NCBI GenBank assembly: GCA_944392105.1
Contig: CALXVM010000001.1
Span: 1-64,000, forward strand
Reading direction: 5' to 3'
DNA from: an uncultured Clostridia bacterium
Lineage (GTDB): Bacteria; Bacillota; Clostridia; TANB77; CAG-508
Length of the DNA: 64,000 nucleotides
Part shown: one piece after another, positions 36,472 through 45,645 of the stretch
Layout of the letters: the number at the start of each line of letters is the position of its first letter
Numbering within the stretch: the stretch's first letter is position 1
Translations under genes and position numbers: made by a program
Notes under the pieces: generated by a model
What the model was told of the DNA's origin: nothing
Databases searched by the model: none
The model's input: only the letters and a program-made list of their open reading frames with translations

Positions 36472-38310
36472 TTATTCTACTGTAACAGACTTAGCTAAAT
36501 TTCTTGGTTTATCAACATCTAATCCTTTATTCTTAGATATATAATAAGAAAGAAGTTGAAGCGGAATAACAGATAATATAGGTGATAGTAAAGCACTTGT
36601 ATTTGGAATATTGATTACGTAATTAAAGTGATCTGAAGGTATTATTTGATTTGTAATTATTAATGTTTTAGCACCACGTGTAATTACTTCTTGAATATTA
36701 CTTAGTGACTTTTCTATTAATTTAGGGTCTGTTATTATGCCAATTACAGTTACATTATTTTCAATTAATGCTATAGGGCCATGTTTTAATTCTCCAGCAG
36801 CATATGCTTCTGAATGTATATATGAGATTTCTTTAAGTTTTAATGAACCTTCTAAAGCGACATTATAATCTGTTCCTCTTCCTAAAAAGAACATATCCTT
36901 TTCAGTATATACTTTCTTTGCAAATGCTTTAATTTCCTCGGTATTATCTAATATATTACTAATTTTTACAGGTAAGTCTAAGATTTCAGATTTTAAATTC
37001 TCCAAAACTTCATTTGAAGTACTATCTAGAACTTCTGCAAAATATATAGCAAGTATAGCAAGTAAAACTACCTGAGAAGAATAAGCTTTTGTTGACGCAA
37101 CAGCTATTTCAGGACCTGCGTGTGTATAAATAGTATAATTTGCTTCTCTAGTAATAGAGCTTCCTATAACATTAGAAATAGCAAGTGTTGTAGCGCCTTT
37201 TTCTTTAGATAATTTTAGTGCTGCAATAGTATCTGCTGTTTCACCAGATTGACTAATAAAAATACATAAAGTATTTTTATCTATGATAGGGTCTCTGTAT
37301 CTAAATTCAGATGCAATATCTACTGTTACAGGAATTTTGCAAAGTTTTTCTATAATAGTTTTACCAGTTAAACCAGCATGCATTGCAGTTCCACATGCTA
37401 CAATATAAATTTTGTTAATACTAGATAGAAATTCTTTAGAAAAATTTAAATCATCAAAATCACATTTTTCACCTAGTCTAAATCTAGATCCAATAGTTTC
37501 TCTAATAGCACTAGATTGTTCATAAATTTCTTTTAACATGTAATCTTCAAAGCCATCTTTTTCTGCTGCACATGCGTCCCACTCAATATTTTTTATAGCT
37601 TTAGAATGTTCTACTAAACTTGAATCATAAAATTGAACTTTATTCTCATAAATTTCTACAAATTCATTATCATCAGGAAGATAAAATTCTCTAGTATAAG
37701 GTAATATTGCTGGAATATCTGATGCAATAAAATTTTCGCCAATTCCTTTTCCTATTACTAATGGACTATCCTTTCTTACAGCTATAAGTCTATCTGGATA
37801 TTTGTTAGAGATAACCCCAATAGCATAACTTCCTTTTAAATCATCAACTGCAGATTTTACAGCTCTTAAGAAAGGATTTTCTCCTTGTATACCATTTTCA
37901 GAATAATAATGAATTAAATTAGGTATAACTTCTGTATCTGTTTGAGACAAGAATTTATATCCTTTATTTTCTAGAAAACTTCTTATTTCAGTATAATTTT
38001 CTATAATTCCATTGTGGACAACTGCAAAAGTACTGCTATTATCCATATGAGGATGTGCATTTTCTTTAGATGGTTTTCCATGTGTTGCCCATCTAGTATG
38101 AGCAATACCAACTGTACCAGTTAAATCATTTATTCCGACTAAATCATATAAATTATTAACTCTTCCTTTATCTTTTCTTACAACAATTTTATCTTTATCT
38201 AAAACTGCTATTCCAGCAGAATCATAGCCTCTATATTCTAAGCTTAAAAGACCATTAATTAATATAGGAGTAGCTTTTTTATCTCCTATATATCCAACAA
38301 TTCCACACAT
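36472..38310 (-). CDS. glmS: glutamine--fructose-6-phosphate aminotransferase
   Basis: A 612-residue enzyme making glucosamine-6-phosphate for the cell wall. The N-terminal amidotransferase domain starts CGIVGYIG with Cys2 as nucleophile. The two SIS domains (about 290-600) carry ACGTAMHAG, ISQSGETADT and the C-terminal LAKSVTVE. Length is normal. AAGGAGG lies 7 nt before the ATG. Its mRNA leader contains a glmS ribozyme, so the product glucosamine-6-phosphate should trigger mRNA cleavage. Confidence 0.97.
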   Translation of the reverse strand: MCGIVGYIGDKKATPILINGLLSLEYRGYDSAGIAVLDKDKIVVRKDKGRVNNLYDLVGINDLTGTVGIAHTRWATHGKPSKENAHPHMDNSSTFAVVHNGIIENYTEIRSFLENKGYKFLSQTDTEVIPNLIHYYSENGIQGENPFLRAVKSAVDDLKGSYAIGVISNKYPDRLIAVRKDSPLVIGKGIGENFIASDIPAILPYTREFYLPDDNEFVEIYENKVQFYDSSLVEHSKAIKNIEWDACAAEKDGFEDYMLKEIYEQSSAIRETIGSRFRLGEKCDFDDLNFSKEFLSSINKIYIVACGTAMHAGLTGKTIIEKLCKIPVTVDIASEFRYRDPIIDKNTLCIFISQSGETADTIAALKLSKEKGATTLAISNVIGSSITREANYTIYTHAGPEIAVASTKAYSSQVVLLAILAIYFAEVLDSTSNEVLENLKSEILDLPVKISNILDNTEEIKAFAKKVYTEKDMFFLGRGTDYNVALEGSLKLKEISYIHSEAYAAGELKHGPIALIENNVTVIGIITDPKLIEKSLSNIQEVITRGAKTLIITNQIIPSDHFNYVINIPNTSALLSPILSVIPLQLLSYYISKNKGLDVDKPRNLAKSVTVE

Positions 38311-38384
38311 AAAATACCTCCTTAAAATTTATTAACTTTTATTTAAGAAAGCAATTACAAATTAATAGTTACCCTATTAGATTT

Positions 38385-38508
38385 GTTGTATTATATTACT
38401 ATAATTTTTTCTCTAATATTTAATGGCAGTAACTATGCCATAGAACCATCCGCCGAATCTTTCGATAAGTTCTATCCTCGTCAACAGAAAAAAATCTGTC
38501 CAGGCGCT
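38385..38508 (-). ncRNA. glmS ribozyme (glucosamine-6-phosphate riboswitch)
   Basis: On the minus strand the leader contains AGCGCC (cleavage expected just before G at 38507), then GTTGACGAGG, TTATCGA, TTCGGCGGATGG and TACTGCCATTAA in the order of the glmS ribozyme. It ends about 75 nt before the glmS start. Metabolite-dependent self-cleavage leads to mRNA decay by RNase J in Bacillus; an RNase J gene is present in this window. Confidence 0.95.
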
Positions 38509-38676
38509 AAAATAAAATCTATCCTCCTATTTATAAAGTTTAAAATAATTTGTAAGCTTCTTTAATGTAATTATATTACTATAAAATTATAAAAGTGTCA
38601 AAGAAAATAAAAAAGTACAAATGTTTATTTTAATATTGTGATATTTTTTATTAAATTATTCAAATAATATTGTTGC

Positions 38677-38822
38677 ATAGCCCAAAATAGGTATCTGTTC
38701 TAATTTTTTAAACCTTTCCCCTTTTGGACAGCTGTAACTCGGCACAAGTGCCTCGAACAGCTGTCACAATGGTCACCCACGCAAGGCTTAAAAAATTAGA
38801 ACAGATACCTATTTTGGGCTAT
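38677..38822 (-). repeat. long hairpin element, copy 2
   Basis: The same element as at 9906, in the opposite orientation. The outer stem is about 40 bp (ATAGCCCAAAATAGGTATCT and its complement), continuing to AAGCCTT/AAGGTTT. The core on the minus strand reads GCGTGGGTGACC, GACAGCTG...GGCACTTGTGCC...CAGCTGTC, CAAAAGGGGAAAGG. It lies 170 nt upstream of the glmS ribozyme. Compared with copy 1, stem pairs change on both sides together (for example T-A to G-C in TCTNTTC/GAANAGA). Confidence 0.75.
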
Positions 38823-39190
38823 TATATATTCTATTATGTTAATATACATTTTATTACATCAATAAAATTCGTTAAGGGAAAAGTATTATAAAAGTAAAAG
38901 TTGATTAAAAAGTAAATTGGTGCAATACTATATAAAATAGAGAAGTGTAAAAGTAAAATCTAAAAGAAAAGTGAATTCCAAATGCAAGAGAACTACATAA
39001 AAATAAATTTCTGTAACATCATAAATATTGATTAACAAGCTATTTTATGGTAAAATATATAAAGTTTTATAGTGAGAAATAAAAGAATATATTGTTAAAA
39101 ATATTAAGGTATGAAGAGAAGTTCTTATTGAAGAGAAACAACTAAAAACAGAAAAGGTAAATAAAATTATTAGAGTATAGGAGATATAAT
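38823..39190. other. intergenic region upstream of uvrC
   Basis: 368 nt of AT-rich sequence with no ORF or clear hairpin. AGGAGAT at the end is the uvrC ribosome binding site. A TATAAT-like box on the minus strand at about 38823-38830 abuts hairpin copy 2. No convincing uvrC promoter was found by eye. Confidence 0.5.
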
Positions 39191-41014
39191 GTGTTTGACA
39201 TAGAAGCTGAACTAAAAAAATTGCCTAACAAACCTGGTGTGTATATAATGCATGATAAAAACGATAAAATTATATACGTAGGAAAAGCAATCTCATTAAA
39301 AAATAGGGTAAGGCAATATTTTAGAAAAACTAATAAAACAAAAAGAATAGAAAATATGGTTTCATTAATAGACCATTTTGAATATATAGTAACAGATAAT
39401 GAGGCAGAGGCTTTAATATTAGAGTGTAATCTAATAAAGAAAAATATGCCAAAATTTAATGTCCTTCTAAAAGACGATAAAACATATCCGTATATAAAAG
39501 TAAATGTAAAAGCAGAATATCCAGATGTTTATATAACGAGAAGAATATTAAATGATGGGGCTAAATACTTTGGACCTTATGCTAATGCCGGAAGTGCTAA
39601 AGAAATGGTAGATTTTATAAAAACAAAGTTTAAGATTAGACAATGTAAAACTTTTAAATATAAAGATAGACCATGTTTAAATTATCACATAAAAAAGTGT
39701 ATGGCACCTTGTATGGGGTATATTAGCAGGGAAGATTATAGAGAGCAAATAAATCAAATTATAGACTTGTTAGAAGGAAAAACAGAAAAAATTATGAAAC
39801 AGCTAAAACAAGAAATGGAGGAAGCTTCTAAGAAATTTGAGTATGAGAAAGCAGCTTATATTAGAGACAAAATTTTAGCAATAGATAATATAAGTAAAAG
39901 ACAAAAGGTTTCTAACTTATCTGAAAATGACATAGATGTAATAGGAATAGCAAAAAGTAGTTATCAAGTTTGTGTAGAGATGTTTTTTATAAGAAATAGT
40001 AAAATGATAGGCAGGAAACATTATTTTTTAGCTAATATGCAAGACGAGGAAGACAGTGAAATATTATCAAGCTTTATTAAACAATATTATGTAGGAAATC
40101 CTATTTTGCCACATAAAATAATGATTAAGGAAAATATAGAAGATAAAGATATTATAGAGAAATCTTTAACAGAGCAAGCAGGTAGAAAAGTAGAAATAAA
40201 AACACCGCAAAAAGGTGAGAAGTTAAGATTAGTAGAAATGGCAGAAAATAATGCAAAAATTACTTTAGACAACAAAGAAAAGGACAAAACATCAATTCTA
40301 ACAGAATTAAAAGAAGCTCTAAATTTGGAAAATATGCCAAGGAAGATTGAATGTTTTGATATTTCGAATATATCTGGAACAAATGTAGTGGCAGGAATGT
40401 GTGTAATGCAAGATGGAGTTATAAAAAAGAATTTATCTAGAAGATTTAAGATAAAAACAGTAATAGGTCAAGATGACCCAGCTTGTATGAGAGAAGTTGT
40501 AACAAGAAGGTTAAAGCATTCTGTAGAAAATCCAGATGGAGGATTTGGGAAGCTTCCAGATGTAATTTTCGCAGACGGTGGTATTACACAAATAAGAGCA
40601 ATTAAACAGGCTATCTTGGATGTGGATATGTGGATAAAACAGGAAAAAAACAGTGACTTTAAACTAAATATACCAGTTTTTGGGATGGTAAAAGACGATA
40701 CGCACTCAACAAGAGCTTTAATAGATGAAGACAGAAATGAAATACAAATATCAGATAAACTTATGAACTTAATAACAAATTTCCAAGACCAAGTTCACGA
40801 TACAGCAATAAATTATCACAGAAAATTAAGAGACAAAGAAATTACAAAATCTGAACTAGACGAAATAAAAGGTATTGGAGAAGCAAAGAAAAAAGAGCTT
40901 TTAAAACATTTTGGAAGCATAAAGAAAATAAAAGAAGCAGATATAGAAGAAATTGCAAAATTAAAAGGGATAAATCTAGAATTAGCAAAAAATATAAAAG
41001 ATAAACTTAATTAA
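39191..41014 (+). CDS. uvrC: excinuclease ABC subunit C
   Basis: A 607-residue nucleotide-excision-repair nuclease making both incisions. GTG start with AGGAGAT upstream. The GIY-YIG domain is N-terminal (PNKPGVYIMHDKNDKIIYVG), followed by a Cys-rich linker (CKTF, CLNYHIKKCMAPC), a UVR motif (KKFEYEKAAYIRDKI) near 215-235, the RNase H-like C-terminal nuclease (ECFDISNISGT, VFADGG, HDTAINYHRKLR) and a helix-hairpin-helix end. Complete, native codon use. Confidence 0.96.
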   Translation: MFDIEAELKKLPNKPGVYIMHDKNDKIIYVGKAISLKNRVRQYFRKTNKTKRIENMVSLIDHFEYIVTDNEAEALILECNLIKKNMPKFNVLLKDDKTYPYIKVNVKAEYPDVYITRRILNDGAKYFGPYANAGSAKEMVDFIKTKFKIRQCKTFKYKDRPCLNYHIKKCMAPCMGYISREDYREQINQIIDLLEGKTEKIMKQLKQEMEEASKKFEYEKAAYIRDKILAIDNISKRQKVSNLSENDIDVIGIAKSSYQVCVEMFFIRNSKMIGRKHYFLANMQDEEDSEILSSFIKQYYVGNPILPHKIMIKENIEDKDIIEKSLTEQAGRKVEIKTPQKGEKLRLVEMAENNAKITLDNKEKDKTSILTELKEALNLENMPRKIECFDISNISGTNVVAGMCVMQDGVIKKNLSRRFKIKTVIGQDDPACMREVVTRRLKHSVENPDGGFGKLPDVIFADGGITQIRAIKQAILDVDMWIKQEKNSDFKLNIPVFGMVKDDTHSTRALIDEDRNEIQISDKLMNLITNFQDQVHDTAINYHRKLRDKEITKSELDEIKGIGEAKKKELLKHFGSIKKIKEADIEEIAKLKGINLELAKNIKDKLN

Positions 41015-41130
41015 TAAAACAATATGTAAAAATTTAAAATACGATAATATGCATAAAACAAATTAAGTACTCATATATAATAATAAGCAAATATAAATTT
41101 TGCTTTAATTATTTATAGGGGGAATTAATT

Positions 41131-41337
41131 ATGGAGTATGCAAAAGATGTTTCTTTTAATTTAAAATGTGGAAGTAAGGAAGATGTAAAGCTACATAGGA
41201 CAAACCTTATGTCAAAATGTATTCTTAAGGCTAAGAGACATAAAGTTATAATTTCAATAATTATATTAACAGCTTTAATGATAGCGTTAGATTGTTTTTT
41301 AATAGCAAATTTTATTAATGTATTAAGTAGTTTGTAA
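41131..41337 (+). CDS. small membrane protein
   Basis: A 68-residue protein with AGGGGGAA 7 nt before the ATG. The first 40 residues are polar with two Cys (LKCGSK, MSKC); the C-terminal 25 form one membrane helix (VIISIIILTALMIALDC). I do not recognise a family. It lies alone between uvrC and the methyltransferase. The strong ribosome binding site and typical codon use support a real gene. The 230 nt after it are AT-rich with no visible gene. Confidence 0.5.
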   Translation: MEYAKDVSFNLKCGSKEDVKLHRTNLMSKCILKAKRHKVIISIIILTALMIALDCFLIANFINVLSSL

Positions 41338-41521
41338 TTTATATATAGTTTTAATATATTTGAAAATAAAAAAATGAAGAAGATAGATAATAATAAATAG
41401 ATAAAAAATAAGTAGTTAAAAGGTAATAAAAATAAAGTCAATGATTAGATAAAAAATAAATATTTAAAATATAAAGTAATAAATAAATTAAATAATTATA
41501 AAAATAAATGATTATAAATAG

Positions 41522-41564
41522 AAGGAGTTAATAAGCTGGTAATATCCAGTGAAAATTAAATAGT
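41522..41564 (+). promoter_or_regulatory. methyltransferase start with hairpin between SD and ATG
   Basis: AAGGAG (41522-41527) is 37 nt from the ATG at 41565. TTAAT (41528-41532) pairs with ATTAA (41555-41559), and inside it GCTGG (41535-41539) pairs with CCAGT (41546-41550). Folding brings the site to within about 5 nt of the start codon. Confidence 0.45.
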
Positions 41565-42425
41565 ATGGAAATAGCAAGAAATTGGAAAGATTATGAAATA
41601 TTAGATATGGCAAATGGAGAAAAGTTAGAAAGATGGGGGAATGTATATTTAATTAGACCAGATCCTCAAATTATTTGGAAAGAAAAAACTTTTCAAAACA
41701 AATGGAAAATGGCAAACGCTAGATATAGTAGAAGTTCTAGTGGTGGAGGAAGTTGGAATTATATTAAGAAAGTGCCAGATAATTGGCAAATAAAATATAA
41801 AGATTTAACTTTTAATATAAAACCTATGGGATTTAAACATACTGGTTTATTTCCAGAGCAAGCTGTTAACTGGGATTGGATGATTAATAAAATAAAAAAT
41901 GCAAATAGAGAAATTAAAGTATTAAACTTATTTGCTTATACAGGAGGAGCAACAGTAGCATGCAGTTATGCTGGAGCATCTGTATGCCATGTAGACAGCT
42001 CAAAGGGGATGGTTACATGGGCAAAAGAAAATATAGTTTCATCAGGACTTAAAGATAGACCTGTTAGATTTATTGTAGACGATGTTGTTAAATTTGTTAA
42101 TAGAGAAATACGTAGAGGCAATAAATATGATGCTATTATAATGGATCCTCCATCTTATGGAAGGGGAACAAATGGCGAAGTATGGAAGTTTGAAGAAAAT
42201 ATAGGAGATTTAGTAGAACTTTGTACAAAAGTCTTATCAGATAAACCATTATTTTTCTTAATAAATTCATATACAACAGGAATATCAAGTATGGTATTAG
42301 AAAATATACTAAGACTAGCAATAAATAAAAAGGGCAGATTAAGTTGCGGAGAAATTGGACTTCCTATGACAAATTCTAATTTAATTTTGCCATGTGGAAT
42401 ATATGCAAGATATGAAGGAGAATAG
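41565..42425 (+). CDS. SAM-dependent methyltransferase, RlmI/RlmK-like
   Basis: A 286-residue Rossmann methyltransferase. NLFAYTGGATVACSYAGASV is the SAM-binding motif I with the following helix, HVDSSKGMVTWAKEN motif II, and DAIIMDPPSYGRG the catalytic-loop DPPSY motif typical of RNA cytosine/guanine methylases of the YccW/RlmI-RlmK type. The likely target is 23S rRNA, but the usual N-terminal PUA domain is missing. The N-terminus WKDYEILDMANGEKLERWG matches homologues, which supports ATG 41565 although the ribosome binding site is distant. Confidence 0.8.
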   Translation: MEIARNWKDYEILDMANGEKLERWGNVYLIRPDPQIIWKEKTFQNKWKMANARYSRSSSGGGSWNYIKKVPDNWQIKYKDLTFNIKPMGFKHTGLFPEQAVNWDWMINKIKNANREIKVLNLFAYTGGATVACSYAGASVCHVDSSKGMVTWAKENIVSSGLKDRPVRFIVDDVVKFVNREIRRGNKYDAIIMDPPSYGRGTNGEVWKFEENIGDLVELCTKVLSDKPLFFLINSYTTGISSMVLENILRLAINKKGRLSCGEIGLPMTNSNLILPCGIYARYEGE

Positions 42426-42530
42426 ATAGCTAAAATAATAATGATAATAAAAGTAGTTTATATATAGTTATATTTAATTATATTAATGTACTAAGTAGAG
42501 ATATATAAGTAATAAATTAAGGAGAAAAAA

Positions 42531-43215
42531 ATGGACAAACTTAAAGTAATATATGAAGATAATCATATAATTGTAGTAGAAAAGCCTGTAAATATACCTT
42601 CACAGGGAGATAAAACAGGGGACATAGATATGCTTACTATTATAAAACAATATATAAAAGAAAAGTGCAATAAACCAGGAAATGTATATCTTGGGTTAAT
42701 ACATAGGCTAGACAGACCAGTTGGAGGAGTAATGGTATTTGCCAAAACTTCAAAGGCTGCTGCAAGACTTAGTGAAGAGGTAAGAGAGAAGATTTTTCAA
42801 AAAACGTATTTAGTAATAGCAAATGGAAAATTTGAGGAAGAGAAGCGGAGTATTTGAAGATTATCTTGTAAAAAATGAAAAAAATAATATAAGTAAGGTA
42901 ACAAAAGATACACAAAAAGGAAAGTTTGCAAGTTTGGATTATGAGGTACTAAAATATGATGAACAGTTAAATCTTTCAGTTGTAAAAATAAATTTACATA
43001 CAGGAAGGCACCATCAAATAAGAGTACAACTATCTAGTAGAAATCATAGTATATATGGTGACCAAAAATATGGTGGAAGAGGTCATGGAAAGCAAATAGC
43101 TTTATGGGCATATAAGCTTAAAATAATACATCCAACTACTAAAAAAGAGATGGAATTTGAATCAGTTCCGGAAAAGATAGGAAGTTGGAAAATATTAGAT
43201 GGAATAGAATTATAA
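42531..43215 (+). CDS. RluA/RluD-family pseudouridine synthase, interrupted by +1 frameshift
   Basis: AAGGAG precedes ATG 42531. The first frame gives residues 1-105 with HRLDRPVGGVMVFAKTSKAA (catalytic Asp in HRLDRPVGG), then CGG at 42846-42848 and a stop at 42855-42857. The +1 frame continues with SGVFEDYLVKNEKN, GRHHQIRVQLSSR and IYGDQKYGG, the rest of the family. Skipping one base gives 227 residues, normal for S4-less members. An ATG at 42823 in the second frame lacks a ribosome binding site. Enzymes of this type isomerise uridine in rRNA or tRNA. Frameshift, recoding or sequencing insertion are all possible. Confidence 0.85.
42843..42857 (+). other. frameshift site in the pseudouridine synthase at CGG-A
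   Basis: Zero frame reads AAG CGG AGT ATT TGA. Skipping C gives AAG GGA GTA TTT GAA. The extra base could also lie a few codons upstream, because the local protein sequence is variable. Confidence 0.6.
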
Positions 43216-43233
43216 AAATAAACTAATAAGTTA

Positions 43234-43294
43234 TTATACGAAAATCAAAATAATTATATGAAAAATAATATTTGGATTTTCGTATAATTTTTTT
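43234..43294 (+). terminator. terminator of the pseudouridine synthase gene
   Basis: TTATACGAAAATC (43234-43246) pairs perfectly with GATTTTCGTATAA (43275-43287), followed by seven Ts. Confidence 0.85.
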
Positions 43295-43370
43295 ATGCAT
43301 TTCATATAACTTTTATGGAGAATAAAGTCGAAAGATGTATTATTGTGTCAGAGCAAATGAGGTGAGCAAA

Positions 43371-44000
43371 ATGATAGATAAGTTCTGCGACTACATAACA
43401 AAAAAGATTAAAGAAAAAAATCCAGACATGGACGAAGAAAAAACTTTAATAGTAGACTTTGGAGTAAGACTAATTTTTGGAGAATTACCTAAAATTTTTG
43501 TACTATTCATAGTTGGATTTGTACTAGGTATAGGTTGGTATACATTATTAGCATTTTTGTTATTATGTCCATATAGAAGCTTTACAGGAGGATTTCATTT
43601 AAAAACTCATTTGGGCTGTATGTTATGTACTATAATTTTGTACTGTGGACCTGTTATACTAGCAACGTATGTAACAATTGAACCTCAATATTTAAAATAT
43701 ACTGCTGTAGGTTTAGTTAGTTTATTAGCTATAATATTAATTGCAAAATATGCCCCAGCAGATACCGAAAATATGCCAATTATTAGTAAGCAAGAAAGAA
43801 AAAGCAAGAAGATAAAAAGCTTTATAGCATTAGCTATATTAATTACAATAATAGTATTTATACCAGATAAAATTATTTCGAATATGTTGCTTTATGGAGT
43901 GTTTTTACAAACATTAACTATTACAAGAACAGCATATAAAATTACAAAAAATAAATATGGACATGAGAAATACGAAAAAGAGCAGCAAATAGCTGCATAA
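43371..44000 (+). CDS. agrB: AgrB, autoinducer peptide processing membrane protease
   Basis: A 209-residue polytopic membrane cysteine protease that trims and cyclises the AgrD peptide. ATG 43371 lies 4-5 nt after GAGGTGAG; an earlier in-frame ATG at 43335 lacks a site. His76 and Cys83 in GGFHLKTHLGCMLC have the seven-residue spacing of the AgrB catalytic pair. PYRSFTGGFH is the family signature. agrD follows 64 nt downstream. agrA and agrC are encoded on the other strand, convergent with this operon. Confidence 0.93.
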   Translation: MIDKFCDYITKKIKEKNPDMDEEKTLIVDFGVRLIFGELPKIFVLFIVGFVLGIGWYTLLAFLLLCPYRSFTGGFHLKTHLGCMLCTIILYCGPVILATYVTIEPQYLKYTAVGLVSLLAIILIAKYAPADTENMPIISKQERKSKKIKSFIALAILITIIVFIPDKIISNMLLYGVFLQTLTITRTAYKITKNKYGHEKYEKEQQIAA

Positions 44001-44064
44001 AATTTTGTTAATAAACATTACCGGTAATGTTTTATTATATATTTTTTAAAAGGGGGAATAAGAC

Positions 44065-44184
44065 ATGTTAAAGATATTAGCTAAAGTTGCAGAAAAGTAT
44101 GCAAAATCAACAAATAGTGCATGTTGGCTATTAGGAATATTACATCAACCAAAAATGCCAGCTAATTTAATAAAAAAGGATTAG
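44065..44184 (+). CDS. agrD: AgrD autoinducer peptide precursor
   Basis: A 39-residue peptide with AGGGGG 8 nt before the ATG. The N-terminal amphipathic helix (MLKILAKVAEKYAKSTN) is followed by SACWLLGIL, then HQPKMPANLIKKD, the conserved acidic/proline tail of AgrD. Aligning HQPKMP with known precursors puts six residues after the Cys in the predicted thiolactone instead of the usual four. It is the only product too short for routine gene calling in this operon, and lies immediately before a double terminator. Confidence 0.9.
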   Translation: MLKILAKVAEKYAKSTNSACWLLGILHQPKMPANLIKKD

Positions 44185-44227
44185 TTATATTCCTTATTTT
44201 AACAAAATTTCCGACAAAAAAATTTGT

Positions 44228-44290
44228 AATCCCCAGAAAAAATGGGGATTTCTTAATTAAAGACTCTTTATAAAAAGAGTCTTTAATTAT
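44228..44290. terminator. double terminator between agrD and agrC
   Basis: AATCCCCA/TGGGGATT (44228-44235 with 44243-44250), then AATTAAAGACTCTT/AAGAGTCTTTAATT (44256-44288). The second is usable from both strands. Confidence 0.8.
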
Positions 44291-45645
44291 TAGTAATATA
44301 TTTCTAATTGTTGTTTAAAATATTCAGAATTTTTAGTAGTAAATAAATTTAAGTTGTTATTTCTATTTAATATTTTTCTTACTTCATATAGTCCAAGTCC
44401 ATGGTTTTCTTTATCATTTTTAGAAGTATAATTTTTCTCATAAATTTTATCTATGTCAACATTTTTGTTAGTATATGTATTTTCTACAATTACTACTAAT
44501 CTATGTCTATTTAATTCTTTTCTAAAATATACATTTATTTCCTTTTTCTCACATTCTTTTGCTGCCTCTATAGCATTATCTAATAAAATACCAAACATTC
44601 TAATAAACTCATATATTTTCATATTATCTTCTATTTCTGTTAAATTTAAGAAAGACTCTATATTCATTGTTATACCATTTTCATTTGCTTTGTAATATTT
44701 AGAAGAAAGAATATTGTAAATAGAAGGACTGTTAATAACATTTGGATCTAATGCTGCTAAATTAACTATAATTTTACAATCTGCTAATAAATCTTTATAA
44801 TATTTTCTTAAACCTTCCATATCGTCTTTATCTAAATATCCACCAATACTTTGAATAATATTATTAAAATCATGTTTAAAAGTTCGTAAATTATCATGCA
44901 TATCTTGTAATTCTTTATTATGCCATTGTTGTACTTCTAAATCTCTAGTTGTTAACTCTAATTTAGCTACATTTAACATAGAGTATAAACTTAAGAAAAA
45001 ATAACCTGCTAAACCAATTATACTTATTAAAGTAATGAGTACGGGTAATGTATCACTGTAATAACTAATTAAATATAACTGTGTAGCAATTACGCATAAT
45101 CCTAAAATAGCATTTACAATATATAATATTTTATTCTTTTTACTTAAGACATCTATGTTAATGTTAAACTTAACATATTTTACTAGTTTATAGATTAAGA
45201 ATAATACTAGGTAGATAGATAAAGTCGAAATGAACCTATAGAAAGGTATATTCATTAAACTTTCATAGTCTAAGTTAAATATTTTTAAATAAACTTTAAA
45301 TATAATTAGTTCTAATGCTGAAATTATAAATATAGGAACAAATACAGAAAAGAGACCTTTTATAAAATTAGTTTTAAATATAAACATAATTAAAATTAAC
45401 ATAGAGGTCATATTAACAATAGTACCAATGGGATTAGGAAGTACTATTCTGGAAATAAATCCTATTATTGAAAATGATAAAACATATGCAATTTGACTTG
45501 TTCTATTTGATTTAATATTTAATAAAGTAGTAAATAAACTCATATTTACATATGCTTCAATAAAACATAAGAATAATCCACTTATGTTTATTAATGTTTC
45601 ATTAGGAGTGCTTATTGCATTCCATACTGTTTGAAAAATATTCAT
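44290..45645 (-). CDS. agrC: AgrC-like GHKL sensor histidine kinase
   Basis: A 451-residue kinase with six or seven N-terminal membrane helices (to about residue 220), a coiled linker, the FKHDFNNIIQSIGGYL segment with the phosphorylated His, and a GHKL ATPase domain (GILLDNAIEAAKE N-box; HGLGLYEV G-box). It is the likely receptor for the cyclic peptide made by AgrBD. GGAGG precedes ATG 45645. It overlaps the upstream regulator gene by 44 bases, so the two are translated together. Confidence 0.9.
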   Translation of the reverse strand: MNIFQTVWNAISTPNETLINISGLFLCFIEAYVNMSLFTTLLNIKSNRTSQIAYVLSFSIIGFISRIVLPNPIGTIVNMTSMLILIMFIFKTNFIKGLFSVFVPIFIISALELIIFKVYLKIFNLDYESLMNIPFYRFISTLSIYLVLFLIYKLVKYVKFNINIDVLSKKNKILYIVNAILGLCVIATQLYLISYYSDTLPVLITLISIIGLAGYFFLSLYSMLNVAKLELTTRDLEVQQWHNKELQDMHDNLRTFKHDFNNIIQSIGGYLDKDDMEGLRKYYKDLLADCKIIVNLAALDPNVINSPSIYNILSSKYYKANENGITMNIESFLNLTEIEDNMKIYEFIRMFGILLDNAIEAAKECEKKEINVYFRKELNRHRLVVIVENTYTNKNVDIDKIYEKNYTSKNDKENHGLGLYEVRKILNRNNNLNLFTTKNSEYFKQQLEIYY

